From assembly GCF_019334315.1 (NCBI RefSeq), contig NZ_JAHWGL010000007.1, forward strand, positions 25,405 to 89,404: a stretch of DNA of 64,000 bases, read 5' to 3'. This document shows, one piece after another, positions 53,753-63,922 of this stretch (positions within the stretch are counted from its first letter, which is position 1; each line of letters starts with the position of its first letter). A model generated the notes under the pieces. The model was not told the DNA's origin and did no database searches. It worked only from the letters and a program-made list of their open reading frames with translations. This DNA is from Hymenobacter profundi (lineage in GTDB: Bacteria > Bacteroidota > Bacteroidia > Cytophagales > Hymenobacteraceae). The translations under genes and the position numbers were made by a program.

Positions 53753-55807
53753 ATGCGTCGTTTTATACTCAACAGTAGCTTGCTGCTGGGGCTGCTGTGT
53801 AATTACCAGCCAGCGGCCGCTCAGAAAGCTGCGGCCCTAAAGCCTCCTATCTCTTTTGGCGACGTATCGGCCGCTGATTTCGGTCCTAACCCTACCCCTG
53901 TGGCTGCCGATAGCGCCGCTGAGGCCGAGGTGCTGTGCGATTACGGCCAGTCGCGCATTGTGGGTGCCACGGAGAAATTCCAGGTGGTGTTCGACCGCAC
54001 CACGCGAATTCACATCTTGCGCAAGGCCGGCTACGACTGGGCCACGGTGCGCGTGCCCCTCTATGTGGACGACGACCAGCGTGAGAAGCTCTCCAATCTG
54101 AAAGGCTTCACCTACAACATGGTAGGCGGCAAGGTAGAGAAAACCAAGCTGGACCCCAGCTCGGGTGTGTTCAGTGAGAAAATCGATAAAAACCACGTGC
54201 TCTACTCCTTTACGCTGCCCAATGTGAAGGAAGGCTCCGTGGTGGAGTTCACGTACACCATCACCTCCGACTTTCTGTTCAACCTCCAGGACTGGCAGTT
54301 TCAACACCGCATTCCCACGCGTTGGAGCGAGTACCGCGTGGCGCTACCCGCTTTTTTCCGATACAAAGAAATCACGCACGGCTACCTACCCTTTGCTGCC
54401 CAGGACCAAACGTGGGTGCCCTATAGCACTGGCTACCACCAGAATCAACAGACTGGTTACGGCTCTGTTAACACGGGTCCTACCCAAACAACCAGCATCA
54501 GCACGCAGGCACTGGCGCAGCGCTGGGTGCTACAAAACGCGCCGGCCTTCCGCGAGGAACCCTTTATGGCGGCAGCCCAGGACTACATGCGCAGTGTGCA
54601 TTTCGAGCTAGCCGGCTCCGACTTTACGGGCCACGACTTCCGCGACCTATCGCATACTTGGGAGAAAATTGGGGTGGCGCTGCTAGCCGATGAGCGGTTT
54701 GGCGCGGTGCTCAACCAGAATTCGCCGCTGACAACCGAGGCCAAAGCACTACGCACCCGCCTACCCGATGCCCGTGCCCGCGCCGAGGCCGTGCTGCGGC
54801 TAGTGCAGCAGCACGTGAAATACAACGGACAGGAACGGCTTTATACCTCGCAGCCTACCCGCAAAACCTACGAGCAGCACCAGGGCAACTCGGCCGATGT
54901 GAACCTGCTGCTGCTGCAAACGCTTCGTGCAGCCGATTTGACCGCTAACCCCGTGCTGCTGAGCACGCGCAGCCACGGCCGCATTGTGACAGATATGCCT
55001 CTGCTCAGCCAGTTCAATTACACCATTGCCCACGTGGTACTACCCGATGGTGAGCTGCTACTAGACGCCACCGAGCCGCTGTTACCCATGGAGATGCTGC
55101 CGGAGCGCTGCCTCAACGAGCAAGGCCGGCTGCTGACCACCACCGGCGCCTGGGTGCCGCTCACCAGCAAACGCAACTATCTGGAATACACCAAGGCCGA
55201 TTTCAAGCTCGACGACACGGGTACCCTGCGCGGCACCATGCGCCAAGGATACAGCGGATACGCTGGCCTTGCGGCCCGGCAACAGGTGTTCAGCCAAGGC
55301 GAATCGAGCTACAAAACCCAACTGGGCCGCCGCTGGACCGACTGGCAGTTGACCACCCCGCCTACCCTGCTGGAGCTGGAAGACCCTAGCAAGGCCTTTG
55401 CCGTGGACGTAGCTATGACCCTGCCCGGCCCTGAAACGCCAGCCAATACGCTGTATCTACCACTAATGCAGGCAGTAGGACTAAACAACAATCCCTTCCG
55501 CCACGCCGACCGATTCTTTCCCGTCGATTTCAGTACCACCCGCGAGCTGACGCAAGTGGTGAGTCTGGCCCTGCCGGCCCGCTACACGGTGCAGGAAAAG
55601 CCCGCCGATTTACAGTTAGCCCTACCCGGCAACGCGGGCAAGTTTCTCTACCACGTGGCCCAGCCCACCCCCGACCGCCTGGAAATCACCTCGCGCCTGC
55701 AACTCACCAAGACCAGCTACAGCCCCGCCGAGTATGCGGCCCTGCGCGAGTTTTACAGCCGCGCAATTGCCAAGCACGCCGAAATGCTGGTGCTGCAACG
55801 TCAGTAA
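53753..55807 (+). CDS. DUF3857/transglutaminase-like exported protein, degenerate catalytic site
   Basis: 684 aa with a signal peptide (FILNSSLLLGLLCNYQPAAAQ). A DUF3857 domain covers about 60-260 (LCDYGQSRIVGATEKFQVVFDRTTRIHIL, WSEYRVALPAFFRYKE), followed by a transglutaminase-like domain at about 340-450 and a C-terminal beta region. Where active members have GDCK, this protein has GNSADVN (Ser380 at the Cys position), and FNY replaces FNH (Tyr423). It is therefore predicted to be catalytically inactive, perhaps a binding protein. It is the first of three tandem paralogues, 240 bp before the next. I do not know the ligand. Confidence 0.82.
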   Translation: MRRFILNSSLLLGLLCNYQPAAAQKAAALKPPISFGDVSAADFGPNPTPVAADSAAEAEVLCDYGQSRIVGATEKFQVVFDRTTRIHILRKAGYDWATVRVPLYVDDDQREKLSNLKGFTYNMVGGKVEKTKLDPSSGVFSEKIDKNHVLYSFTLPNVKEGSVVEFTYTITSDFLFNLQDWQFQHRIPTRWSEYRVALPAFFRYKEITHGYLPFAAQDQTWVPYSTGYHQNQQTGYGSVNTGPTQTTSISTQALAQRWVLQNAPAFREEPFMAAAQDYMRSVHFELAGSDFTGHDFRDLSHTWEKIGVALLADERFGAVLNQNSPLTTEAKALRTRLPDARARAEAVLRLVQQHVKYNGQERLYTSQPTRKTYEQHQGNSADVNLLLLQTLRAADLTANPVLLSTRSHGRIVTDMPLLSQFNYTIAHVVLPDGELLLDATEPLLPMEMLPERCLNEQGRLLTTTGAWVPLTSKRNYLEYTKADFKLDDTGTLRGTMRQGYSGYAGLAARQQVFSQGESSYKTQLGRRWTDWQLTTPPTLLELEDPSKAFAVDVAMTLPGPETPANTLYLPLMQAVGLNNNPFRHADRFFPVDFSTTRELTQVVSLALPARYTVQEKPADLQLALPGNAGKFLYHVAQPTPDRLEITSRLQLTKTSYSPAEYAALREFYSRAIAKHAEMLVLQRQ

Positions 55808-55815
55808 AAGAGATA

Positions 55816-55836
55816 CGCCAGAACAATGTTCTGGCG
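55816..55836. terminator. Palindrome after the first DUF3857 gene
   Basis: Ten-base arms CGCCAGAACA and TGTTCTGGCG around a single A, just past the stop codon. There is no T-run, so it may be a weak terminator or a processing site. Confidence 0.4.
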
Positions 55837-56047
55837 CATACTTGCGTCTCGTCGGCCGCGCCACGTGGCCGAAATCGTTCAACGACAACGTTCTATCAAC
55901 AAGCACTAACGCAAACAGCCTTCTACCGCCGCCCTGCTTTCTACCCTACACCTTATCGCAACTATACAATTCCGCTGCCGCGCACTACCCTAGCGTGCAG
56001 CAGCGGCTCCTTGTGTCTTCATCAATTACTCCCTTCTCTACCTCACT

Positions 56048-58081
56048 ATGCAAAAATTGCTACCCCGCTTATTCCTACTGGCGCTGGCCGGTGGGCTTAC
56101 GTTCACTGCCCACGCCCAGACCGAGCCCATTAAGTTTGGCAAGCTGGACCCGAAGGATATGGACGAAAAAAGCTTCGTGGCCGATAGCGCCGCCGAGGCA
56201 GTGGTCCTCTGCGACTACGGCGTGTCGCGCTTCAGCGTAGCCAATGGCGAATTCAAAATCATGTTTGAGCGCGTGACGCGCATTAAAATCCTTAAGAAAT
56301 CGGCCTACGACCGGGCTACGGTGGAAGTGCCACTCTACCACAAAGGCCAAAGCGAGGAGAAGTTGGGCAGCCTGCGCGGCTTCACCTATAATATGGTGAA
56401 CGGCCAGCTCACCAAGGAAAAACTGGCTAGCGAAAGCACCTTTCGGGAAGAAAAGTCAGCTAACGTGACCGTGCGCAAGTTTACGCTGCCCAATGTGCGC
56501 GTGGGCTCCGTGATTGAGTACGCCTATTCCGTTAGCTCCGATTTTCTATTTAACTTCCAGAATTGGCAGTTCCAGGAAAGCATTCCCGTGCGCTGGAGCG
56601 AGTACCGAGCCAGCATCCCGGAGTATTTCGACTATAAAATGCTAATGCAGGGATATGAGCCACTGGCTATCAGTGAGCACCCTACCGGCCAGGCGCAGTA
56701 TATTCTTGGCAGCGGCGGCTCGTCTGATGGCAATCGTGTACGGCTCAGCACCGAGACAGTATCGGCCAGCGTGACCAACCACCGCTGGGTGATGAAGGAT
56801 GTGCCAGCGTTCCGCGACGAGCCCTACATGACCACCTCGCGCGACTACGTGGCCCGCATCGACTTTGAGCTAGCCGGTACTAAATGGCCCAACCAGGGGT
56901 ATCACAGCGTAGCCAACACCTGGAATAAGATAAATGACGATCTGCTGATGGGGGAGGAATTTGGCGGCCAAGCCAAGCACGCCAGCTTTCTGAAAGACGA
57001 AATTGCCGCCCTCAAAGCCAAGCACGCCGGCGACCCAGCCGCCTTAACGGCCGCCGTGCGTCACCTAGTGCACCACTCGGTGAAGTACAACGACCTGGAC
57101 CGCCTCTACGCCACCACCACCACCCGCCGCGCCTACGACCTGCACAGCGGCAGCGCTGCCGACGTGAACTTATTGCTGATTGGTGCGCTACGCGACGCCG
57201 GCCTCACGGCCAACCCCGTTATCCTGAGCACCCGCGACCATGGCCGCGTGAACACCATGTTTCCGCTGCTGTCGAAGTTTAACTATGTCATTGCCCACGT
57301 GGCCCTACCCGATAACAAGGAGATACTGGTAGATGCCACGGAAGAAGCTACGCCGTGCGGCACCCTACCTCGCCGCTGTCTGAACGGCGTGGGCAGGCTG
57401 CTACTTTCCAAAGCCGACGACTCACGCTGGGTGGACCTCACGCCTACCACCCGCTATGTGGAATACCGACAGGTACAGCTACAATTGGATGAAAAAGGTG
57501 GCTACACCGGTAAGGTACACCAAGAGTATGGTGGCTATCTGGGCGCACACCACCGCTCGCGGTTGCTAAAAATGGGCGAGAAAAAATTTATGGAGGAATT
57601 GGCGAAAGGTCATGAGGGCTGGGACATTCCTAAGTACGCCTTCAAAGCGACGGACGTCAACACCACACCGCTGGCCCTGGACTACGAGTTGACCAGCGCC
57701 GGCAATGAGCAGGTCGCTGATATCCTATATGTCAATCCGATGCGGCATTTTGCTGATAACAAAAACCCCTTTCCGCACGAAGACCGTCGGTTTCCGGTGG
57801 ATTTTGGCGCGCTGACGGACGAAGTAAATCAGGTGACGCTGACCCTGCCGGCTGGCTATGTAGTGGAGGAGATGCCCAAACCGATAGTGGTGGAGCTGCC
57901 TGATAACGGCGGTCGGTTCCTCTACTCTATCTCGCCCGGCGAGAACTCCTTACAGATTATCTCCCGCCTGAATCTACGCAAAGCCGTGTACTCGGCCGAG
58001 GAATACGCGGCGTTGCGGGACTTCTACTCGCGCCTGATGGCTAAGCAGGCGGAGCAAATCGTGCTCAAGAAAAAATCGTAA
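56048..58081 (+). CDS. DUF3857/transglutaminase-like exported protein, second paralogue, degenerate catalytic site
   Basis: 677 aa with a signal peptide (LLPRLFLLALAGGLTFTAHAQ). The layout matches its upstream neighbour: DUF3857 (LCDYGVSRFSVANGEFKIMFERVTRIKIL, WSEYRASIPEYFDYKM), then a transglutaminase-like domain at about 335-430 and a C-terminal region. In the catalytic loop GSAADVN replaces GDCK (Ala370 at the Cys position), and FNYVIAHV (Tyr413) replaces FNH. Both critical residues are missing, so it is also predicted to be inactive. It starts 240 bp after the first gene and ends 4 bp before the third, with which it is probably co-translated. Confidence 0.82.
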   Translation: MQKLLPRLFLLALAGGLTFTAHAQTEPIKFGKLDPKDMDEKSFVADSAAEAVVLCDYGVSRFSVANGEFKIMFERVTRIKILKKSAYDRATVEVPLYHKGQSEEKLGSLRGFTYNMVNGQLTKEKLASESTFREEKSANVTVRKFTLPNVRVGSVIEYAYSVSSDFLFNFQNWQFQESIPVRWSEYRASIPEYFDYKMLMQGYEPLAISEHPTGQAQYILGSGGSSDGNRVRLSTETVSASVTNHRWVMKDVPAFRDEPYMTTSRDYVARIDFELAGTKWPNQGYHSVANTWNKINDDLLMGEEFGGQAKHASFLKDEIAALKAKHAGDPAALTAAVRHLVHHSVKYNDLDRLYATTTTRRAYDLHSGSAADVNLLLIGALRDAGLTANPVILSTRDHGRVNTMFPLLSKFNYVIAHVALPDNKEILVDATEEATPCGTLPRRCLNGVGRLLLSKADDSRWVDLTPTTRYVEYRQVQLQLDEKGGYTGKVHQEYGGYLGAHHRSRLLKMGEKKFMEELAKGHEGWDIPKYAFKATDVNTTPLALDYELTSAGNEQVADILYVNPMRHFADNKNPFPHEDRRFPVDFGALTDEVNQVTLTLPAGYVVEEMPKPIVVELPDNGGRFLYSISPGENSLQIISRLNLRKAVYSAEEYAALRDFYSRLMAKQAEQIVLKKKS

Positions 58082-58085
58082 GCTG

Positions 58086-60041
58086 ATGCGCTATTCCTTT
58101 TTATTCTGCCAGGCTGCTGTTCTGAGCGCTAGCCTGTTACTAACCAGCACCGCTTGGGCCGCGCCGGCGCCTAAGTACTCCGTAAGCGACCTATCGGCCA
58201 GCCTACGCGAGAATGCTCACGGCGTGGTGCGCGCCTACGATGAAACGCTATTGGTGAAATCGGTGAGCCGCACGGTGAGCACGGTGCACCGCGCCATCAC
58301 CATTCTGGACGGTGCTGGCGCTGACTGGGCGCAGCTGATGGTGCCCTACGATCAGCTCAACAGCATCAACTACCTGCGCGGGGCCGTGTACGACGCCGAT
58401 GGCCGCCTGATTCGCTCCCTGCGCGCCTCCGATGTGAAGGACTACGGTTTGTCCGATGGCTTTAGCCTGGCCACCGACAACCGCGGCCGGTTGGCCACGC
58501 TGCAACAGTCGGCCTACCCCTACACGGTGGAGTTCGATTACGAAATCACATCTGACAACTCGCTGTTTTACAGCACCTGGGAGCCGCAGGACGAGCCCCA
58601 GCTAGCTGTGGAGCACGCCACCTTCCGGGTGCTCACGCCCGCAGCCCTACCCCTGCGCTACCAGGAGCGGCACTTGCCCCAAGGCGTGCAGGCTGCGCAC
58701 TCGCAGCAGGGCGGGCAGGAAGTGTATCAGTGGGAAGTGAAAGCCTTGGCGGCTATGGAGCGTGAGCCAGATGGCCCGCCCCTGCGCGAGTTGGTGCCGA
58801 TGGTAGTAACAGCACCCGCCGCGTTTGAGGTACAAGGCCACGCCGGTAGCGCCGCCTCCTGGCAACAGTTGGGCCAGTGGAGCTATGAGCTGAACCGAGG
58901 CCGCGACGTGTTGCCCGACGACCTGCGGGCGCGCGTGGCAGCGCTGGTGAAAGACGAAAAAGATGAGCGCGTCCGCATCCGAAAAGTGTACGAGTTCTTG
59001 CAGGCCAATACCCGCTACATTTCGGTGCAGCTAGGGCTAGGCGGCTGGCAGACGTTCCCAGCTTCGGCCGTGAGCACCAATGGCTATGGCGACTGCAAAG
59101 CCCTGTCGAACTACGGTATGGCGCTGTTGCAGGCAGCGGGCATCACGGGCTACTGCGCCCTGGTGCGCGCCGATGCGCCGGACATTCACACGGAGTTTCC
59201 CAGCTCGCAGTTCAACCACGTGATATTGTGCGTGCCGCTGGCGCAAACCAAAACCGCCAAGGCCGACACGGTGTGGCTGGAATGCACCAGCCAAACGGCG
59301 CCGTTTGGCTACATGGGCAGCTTCACGGGCAACCGCCACGCCCTACTACTCACCCCGCAGGGCGGCAAGCTGGTGCGCACTCCTACATACGGCGTGCGCG
59401 AAAACCGCCGCGAGCGGCTGGCCGACGTGTATCTGGACGCGCAGGGCAAAGCCACGGCTGCCGTTCGCACGGCATACACCGGCCTGGAGCAAGACCGCCT
59501 CAGCGCCATGCTCGATGGGCTGGACCCAGCTCAACAGAAGAAGTACATCACAGAAAGCCTGACACTGAACAACTTCAGCATCACGAAATTCAACCTGACG
59601 GCCAACCGGCAGCAGGCCCTCCCGATGGTGACAGAGAAGCTGGACCTGATGCTACCTACTTTTGCCTCCGTGAGTGGCAAGCGCCTGTTTCTGGCGCCCA
59701 ACCTGCTCAGTCGCCTACCCGCCGTGGCCGCACCCGTGGGCGGCCGCCAGTCGGATGTGTGGTTGAGCCACGCCTACACCTACGCCGATACGGTACGCAT
59801 TCACGTGCCGGCCGGGCTACAGCCCGAGAACCTGCCGGCGTCGGTGCAACTCACCACGGTTTTCGGTACGTACTCGGCCCAGCTGCACACCCTGCCCGAT
59901 GGCACGTTGCAGTACGTGCGCCAGCTGCAAATGCTCCGCACACGCTTTGCCAAGGCAGAATACCCCGCCTACGTGGAGTTCCGACGCAAAATCAGCGCGG
60001 CCGATAAGGCGCAGATTGTGCTGCTGAAGACGGATGCTTAG
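58086..60041 (+). CDS. DUF3857/transglutaminase-like exported protein with intact Cys-His site
   Basis: 651 aa with a signal peptide (LFCQAAVLSASLLLTSTAWAA). DUF3857 spans about 45-250 (YDETLLVKSVSRTVSTVHRAITIL, FDYEITSDNSLFYSTW), and the transglutaminase-like domain spans about 285-405. Unlike the two upstream paralogues, it keeps TNGYGDCKALSNYG (Cys337) and QFNHVILCV (His378); Glu399 in VWLECTS takes the place of the third residue of the triad, which is usual for this family. It may act as a cysteine peptidase or cross-linking enzyme in the periplasm or at the surface. Its start lies 4 bp after the previous stop. Confidence 0.84.
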   Translation: MRYSFLFCQAAVLSASLLLTSTAWAAPAPKYSVSDLSASLRENAHGVVRAYDETLLVKSVSRTVSTVHRAITILDGAGADWAQLMVPYDQLNSINYLRGAVYDADGRLIRSLRASDVKDYGLSDGFSLATDNRGRLATLQQSAYPYTVEFDYEITSDNSLFYSTWEPQDEPQLAVEHATFRVLTPAALPLRYQERHLPQGVQAAHSQQGGQEVYQWEVKALAAMEREPDGPPLRELVPMVVTAPAAFEVQGHAGSAASWQQLGQWSYELNRGRDVLPDDLRARVAALVKDEKDERVRIRKVYEFLQANTRYISVQLGLGGWQTFPASAVSTNGYGDCKALSNYGMALLQAAGITGYCALVRADAPDIHTEFPSSQFNHVILCVPLAQTKTAKADTVWLECTSQTAPFGYMGSFTGNRHALLLTPQGGKLVRTPTYGVRENRRERLADVYLDAQGKATAAVRTAYTGLEQDRLSAMLDGLDPAQQKKYITESLTLNNFSITKFNLTANRQQALPMVTEKLDLMLPTFASVSGKRLFLAPNLLSRLPAVAAPVGGRQSDVWLSHAYTYADTVRIHVPAGLQPENLPASVQLTTVFGTYSAQLHTLPDGTLQYVRQLQMLRTRFAKAEYPAYVEFRRKISAADKAQIVLLKTDA

Positions 60042-60068
60042 CGTAAGTATTCGCTACTTTACTTTTCG

Positions 60069-60103
60069 AATGCCCAGTTGTCTCTCACAACCGGGCATTT
60101 TTT
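60069..60103 (+). terminator. Terminator after the DUF3857 cluster
   Basis: Twelve-base arms (AATGCCCAGTTG and near complement, one mismatch) with a 7-base loop and a T-run, 28 bases past the stop codon. Confidence 0.82.
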
Positions 60104-60316
60104 ATAGCCTATGCACTACACTACTGCGCAACTCCTGCGTCAGAGCAGCTTAATTTTGTGACTATGGCCTTCCCATATCGCTGAAAACAACCCAACTTAT
60201 GAACACTATAGTCGTTGTTTGTAAGCTGTTTGTCGATCAAACGAGGTGCGGCGTTGAGGTGCTGTTCTTTTCGTTTTCTTCCTACCCTACCTTTCCACCT
60301 TCTCACCTCTTACCCG

Positions 60317-63300
60317 ATGCAAACTTCTACCCTGCGGCGAGGGCTGCTAAGCGGTCTGTTTTTAGTAGCAGGCCTGCTGCCAGCCGCGGCGCAACGCGTG
60401 CTATGGGCCGATGCCTCTCCTGCTGTTGTGCCGAAGCAACATACGCTGGCCCTGAGCCGCTTCCGGACCGTGACGGTACAGCTAGGTACGGTGCGCAACA
60501 CCTTGCGCGCGGCGCCAGCCGAGCGTAGCGCGGCAGCCCGGGCGTCGGGCACCGTGGTGTCGTTGCCCCTACCCGATGGCACCTCCCAGCGGTTTCGGGT
60601 GGTGGCCACGCAGGTGATGGCGCCGGCGTTGGCGGCGCGCTACCCCCGCATTCGCACCTACGTGGCCCAAGGCCTCGACGACCCCACGGCCACGGCCCGC
60701 CTCGATGTGTCGCCGGCAGGTTTTCACGCCCAGATTCTGGCCGCCAACCGTACCGTTTATATCGACCCGGCCGCGCCCGGCGATACGGTAAACCACTTGG
60801 TATTTGACCAAAGCAGCATGAGCCGCTCGGCGCTGGGCGCCGTGTGCCACACGCCCGATGGCCTGGACCGCACGACTACGGCCGCTCTAAACCGACCGGC
60901 TGCTCCCCAACGGCCCAACGGCAGCCAGTTACGCACCTACCGACTGGCAGTGGCTTGCACCAGTGAGTATGCCGCTACCAAAGGCGGCACCAAGGAGGGT
61001 GCCCTGGCCGGCATTGTCACCTCCGTGAACCGCGTAGATGGCATCTACGAGCGGGAGCTGGCCATTCGGATGGTGCTGATTGCCAACAACGACCGCCTGA
61101 TTTTCCTTACCGACTCCACCGACCGTTATACCAACGACAACGGTCAAATGATGCTTAAGCAGAACCAAGCTGTTCTGACGGATAGCATCGGCTCGGCCAA
61201 CTACGATATTGGGCACGTGTTTAGCACCGGTGGTGGGGGCATTGCGGCGTTGGGTTCGGTGTGCGTGGCGGGCTCTAAAGCCATGGGCGTGACTGGTTCG
61301 CCCAACCCGGTGGGTGACGCCTTTGATGTGGATTTCGTGGCCCACGAGATGGGCCACCAGTTTGGGGCCGACCATACGTTTAACAGCCAAACCGGCAGTT
61401 GCGGGAGAGGCAACCGCTCCGCCTCCTCGGCCTACGAGCCGGGTAGCGGCGTCACAATTATGGCCTATGCGGGTATTTGCGGAAACGACAACATACAGGC
61501 TAGCAGTATTCCATATTTCCATTCGCGCAGCTACGACCAGATTCTGAACCACGTAACTGGAGCCGGCAACTGCGCTGTTGTCACTGCTACCGGCAACCAG
61601 GCGCCTACTGTGAATGCCGGCGCCAACTACCGTATTCCTATCGGTACGCCGTTCACGCTCACCGGCTCGGCCACCGACCCCGATGGGGATGCGCTTACTT
61701 ATACATGGGAACAGTACAACCTGGGACCGGCCGGTGCGCCTACTGCGCCACAGGGCAATGCGCCCATTTTCCGGTCGTTTGAGCCTACCCCGATTGCCAG
61801 CCGCACGTTCCCGCGGGTGTCGGATTTAGTCAATAATGCCACGACCATCGGGGAGTTGCTGCCAACGTATGCGCGGCGCCTGATTTTTCGGTTTGTGGCC
61901 CGCGACAATCGGGATGGTGGGGGCGGCGTGGAATACGACTCGATGAACGTGGCCGTGATTGGTACCGCTGGCCCTTTTCTGGTGACTACCCCCAACACGG
62001 CTACCACCTGGCAGGCCGGTGTGCCCCAGCAAGTGACCTGGGACGTGGCCAATACCACGCAGGCGCCCATCAATGCCACCAACGTGGACATTCTGCTTTC
62101 TACCGATGGCGGCCTCACGTTCCCGACCGTGCTACTAGCTGCTACCCCCAACGACGGCTGCGAATCGGTGACGGTGCCCGCCGCTACCAACACGGCACTG
62201 GCGCGCATTAAGGTGCAGGCTACGGGCAACGTGTTCTTCGATATTTCCAACCAGAATTTCACTATTAAACCGCTTACGGCGCCTACCTTCTACCTTAATA
62301 CGGCCTGCATTGGAAGTAATCTGCTGACGGTGTGCCCCGGCACCAGCGTGCCGGTGAGCCTAAGTATCGGGCAGGCACAGGGCTTTGCGGGCACCGTAGC
62401 GCTGGGCGCTACTAGCCTGCCCAATGGCCTTAGTGTTAGCTACGCGCCTGCCAGTGTAGCAGCTGGCAGCACGGCGGTAGCCACCATTGCAGCCGCCGCC
62501 GCGACCACGCCCGGCACCTATACCCTTACTCTCACGGGCACTAGCGGTGGGGTAGTGCAGAATCAGGTGGTGCGCGTGGTGGTGCCGCCGCTGGCCACGC
62601 AGGCGGCCGTAGCCGTAGCGCCGGCCGCCAATGCGCTGGTTACTACGCGGCCCGTATTTACGTGGCAGGCTGTGCCGAATGCCACGGCCTACACCGTGCA
62701 AGTAGCGACGGACGCCGCTTTCAGCAATGTGGTACTCACGCAAACTATAGCATCGGATACCGTTAAAACCTTCACCCCAACTGCTCCCTTAGCAGCGGGT
62801 ACTACCTATTACTGGCGCGTGCGTGGCGGCAATGCCTGTGGTGCAGCGCCCTACTCGTCGGCTACGGCCTTCCGCACGGGGGTAGTATCCTGCCAGCCTT
62901 ATGCGGCTACACAAGTCCCCGTCACGATTCCGGCAACGGCGAATGCCTCGGCTTCTTCAACAATAGAAGTAAGCTCAACGGACGTGGTAGCGGCTATTCG
63001 GATTAATAATCTGACCATTACACACCCCAACGCAGGCGAATTGACGGTAACGCTAACCAACCCAGCGGGCCGCTCGGCCGTGCTGCTGGCTACTCTGTGT
63101 GCCGGTACGGCCAACCTCAACTTGTCGCTGGATGAGCAGGCGACGGCAGCGCTTGTTTGTCCGCTGAACGCGGGCGGCACCTATCGCCCTGCCAACTCCC
63201 TGGCCGGTTTGCTGAACGCGCCCGCCAACGGCACCTGGACCCTGCGCATCACTGACAACACTGCTGGTAACGGCGGTACGCTTACAGGCTGGGCGTTGGA

Positions 63301-63880
63301 GCTCTGCACCGTACCGGCCCCACCCGCTGCGCCTACCAATTTGCTGGCCTACCTTAGTGGCACCAGCGGCAGCACAGCCACCATTGGCCTGCAATGGCAG
63401 AACAACGCCACCAACGAAACTGGTTTCGAGCTGGAACGCTCTCTAACTACAAACACCAGTTTCCAGCGCATCGCCACCATTGCCGCCAACCAGACCGCCT
63501 ACTCCGACGAGGTGTCTAGCACTGGCCGCTACGTGTACCGCATCCGGGCTGTAAACGACATTGGCAATTCAGCCTATTCCAATGAGGCCGTCGCCAGCGT
63601 AACGCTTGCCAGCGCCACCGCACCCGTCCTCAAAGGGTTGACTGTGTACCCCAACCCTAGCAGTGGTCAGTTTCACCTGGAACTGAACAACGCGCAAACG
63701 GGCGCCGTGCAAGTGCAGGTATTTGATGCCCTGGGCCGTAGTGTGATGACGCGCACCTTTTCCAAAGCAAGCAACACGCTGCAACAAACCCTGGATTTGA
63801 GCACTGTCAGCGCAGGTATTTATCAGTTGCGCGTCACGCAGCCGCAAGGCACATCGGTGGTGAAGCTGGTGAAGGAGTGA
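60317..63880 (+). CDS. Secreted zinc metalloprotease with P-domain, FN3 and T9SS sorting domain
   Basis: 1187 aa from the ATG at 60317 (MQTSTLRRGLLSGLFLVAGLLPAAAQ), a signal peptide; the frame is open further upstream to 60215. A propeptide-like region precedes the catalytic domain (about 205-450), whose zinc motif HEMGHQFGADH (343-353) is followed by the Met-turn IMAYAG (381-386), as in reprolysin-type metzincins. A beta-sandwich, two Ig/FN3-like modules (about 480-840), a proprotein-convertase P-domain (about 855-1000, ending NGTWTLRITDNTAGNGGTLTGWALELC) and an FN3 module (about 1005-1100) follow. The C-terminus LTVYPNPSSGQFHLEL is a type A T9SS domain. It is predicted to be a surface-exposed or released protease. 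Confidence 0.88.
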   Translation: MQTSTLRRGLLSGLFLVAGLLPAAAQRVLWADASPAVVPKQHTLALSRFRTVTVQLGTVRNTLRAAPAERSAAARASGTVVSLPLPDGTSQRFRVVATQVMAPALAARYPRIRTYVAQGLDDPTATARLDVSPAGFHAQILAANRTVYIDPAAPGDTVNHLVFDQSSMSRSALGAVCHTPDGLDRTTTAALNRPAAPQRPNGSQLRTYRLAVACTSEYAATKGGTKEGALAGIVTSVNRVDGIYERELAIRMVLIANNDRLIFLTDSTDRYTNDNGQMMLKQNQAVLTDSIGSANYDIGHVFSTGGGGIAALGSVCVAGSKAMGVTGSPNPVGDAFDVDFVAHEMGHQFGADHTFNSQTGSCGRGNRSASSAYEPGSGVTIMAYAGICGNDNIQASSIPYFHSRSYDQILNHVTGAGNCAVVTATGNQAPTVNAGANYRIPIGTPFTLTGSATDPDGDALTYTWEQYNLGPAGAPTAPQGNAPIFRSFEPTPIASRTFPRVSDLVNNATTIGELLPTYARRLIFRFVARDNRDGGGGVEYDSMNVAVIGTAGPFLVTTPNTATTWQAGVPQQVTWDVANTTQAPINATNVDILLSTDGGLTFPTVLLAATPNDGCESVTVPAATNTALARIKVQATGNVFFDISNQNFTIKPLTAPTFYLNTACIGSNLLTVCPGTSVPVSLSIGQAQGFAGTVALGATSLPNGLSVSYAPASVAAGSTAVATIAAAAATTPGTYTLTLTGTSGGVVQNQVVRVVVPPLATQAAVAVAPAANALVTTRPVFTWQAVPNATAYTVQVATDAAFSNVVLTQTIASDTVKTFTPTAPLAAGTTYYWRVRGGNACGAAPYSSATAFRTGVVSCQPYAATQVPVTIPATANASASSTIEVSSTDVVAAIRINNLTITHPNAGELTVTLTNPAGRSAVLLATLCAGTANLNLSLDEQATAALVCPLNAGGTYRPANSLAGLLNAPANGTWTLRITDNTAGNGGTLTGWALELCTVPAPPAAPTNLLAYLSGTSGSTATIGLQWQNNATNETGFELERSLTTNTSFQRIATIAANQTAYSDEVSSTGRYVYRIRAVNDIGNSAYSNEAVASVTLASATAPVLKGLTVYPNPSSGQFHLELNNAQTGAVQVQVFDALGRSVMTRTFSKASNTLQQTLDLSTVSAGIYQLRVTQPQGTSVVKLVKE

Positions 63881-63922
63881 GTAGTGAGGTTGTAAGTGTT
63901 GAGGGCGAGTAGAAAAAGACGA

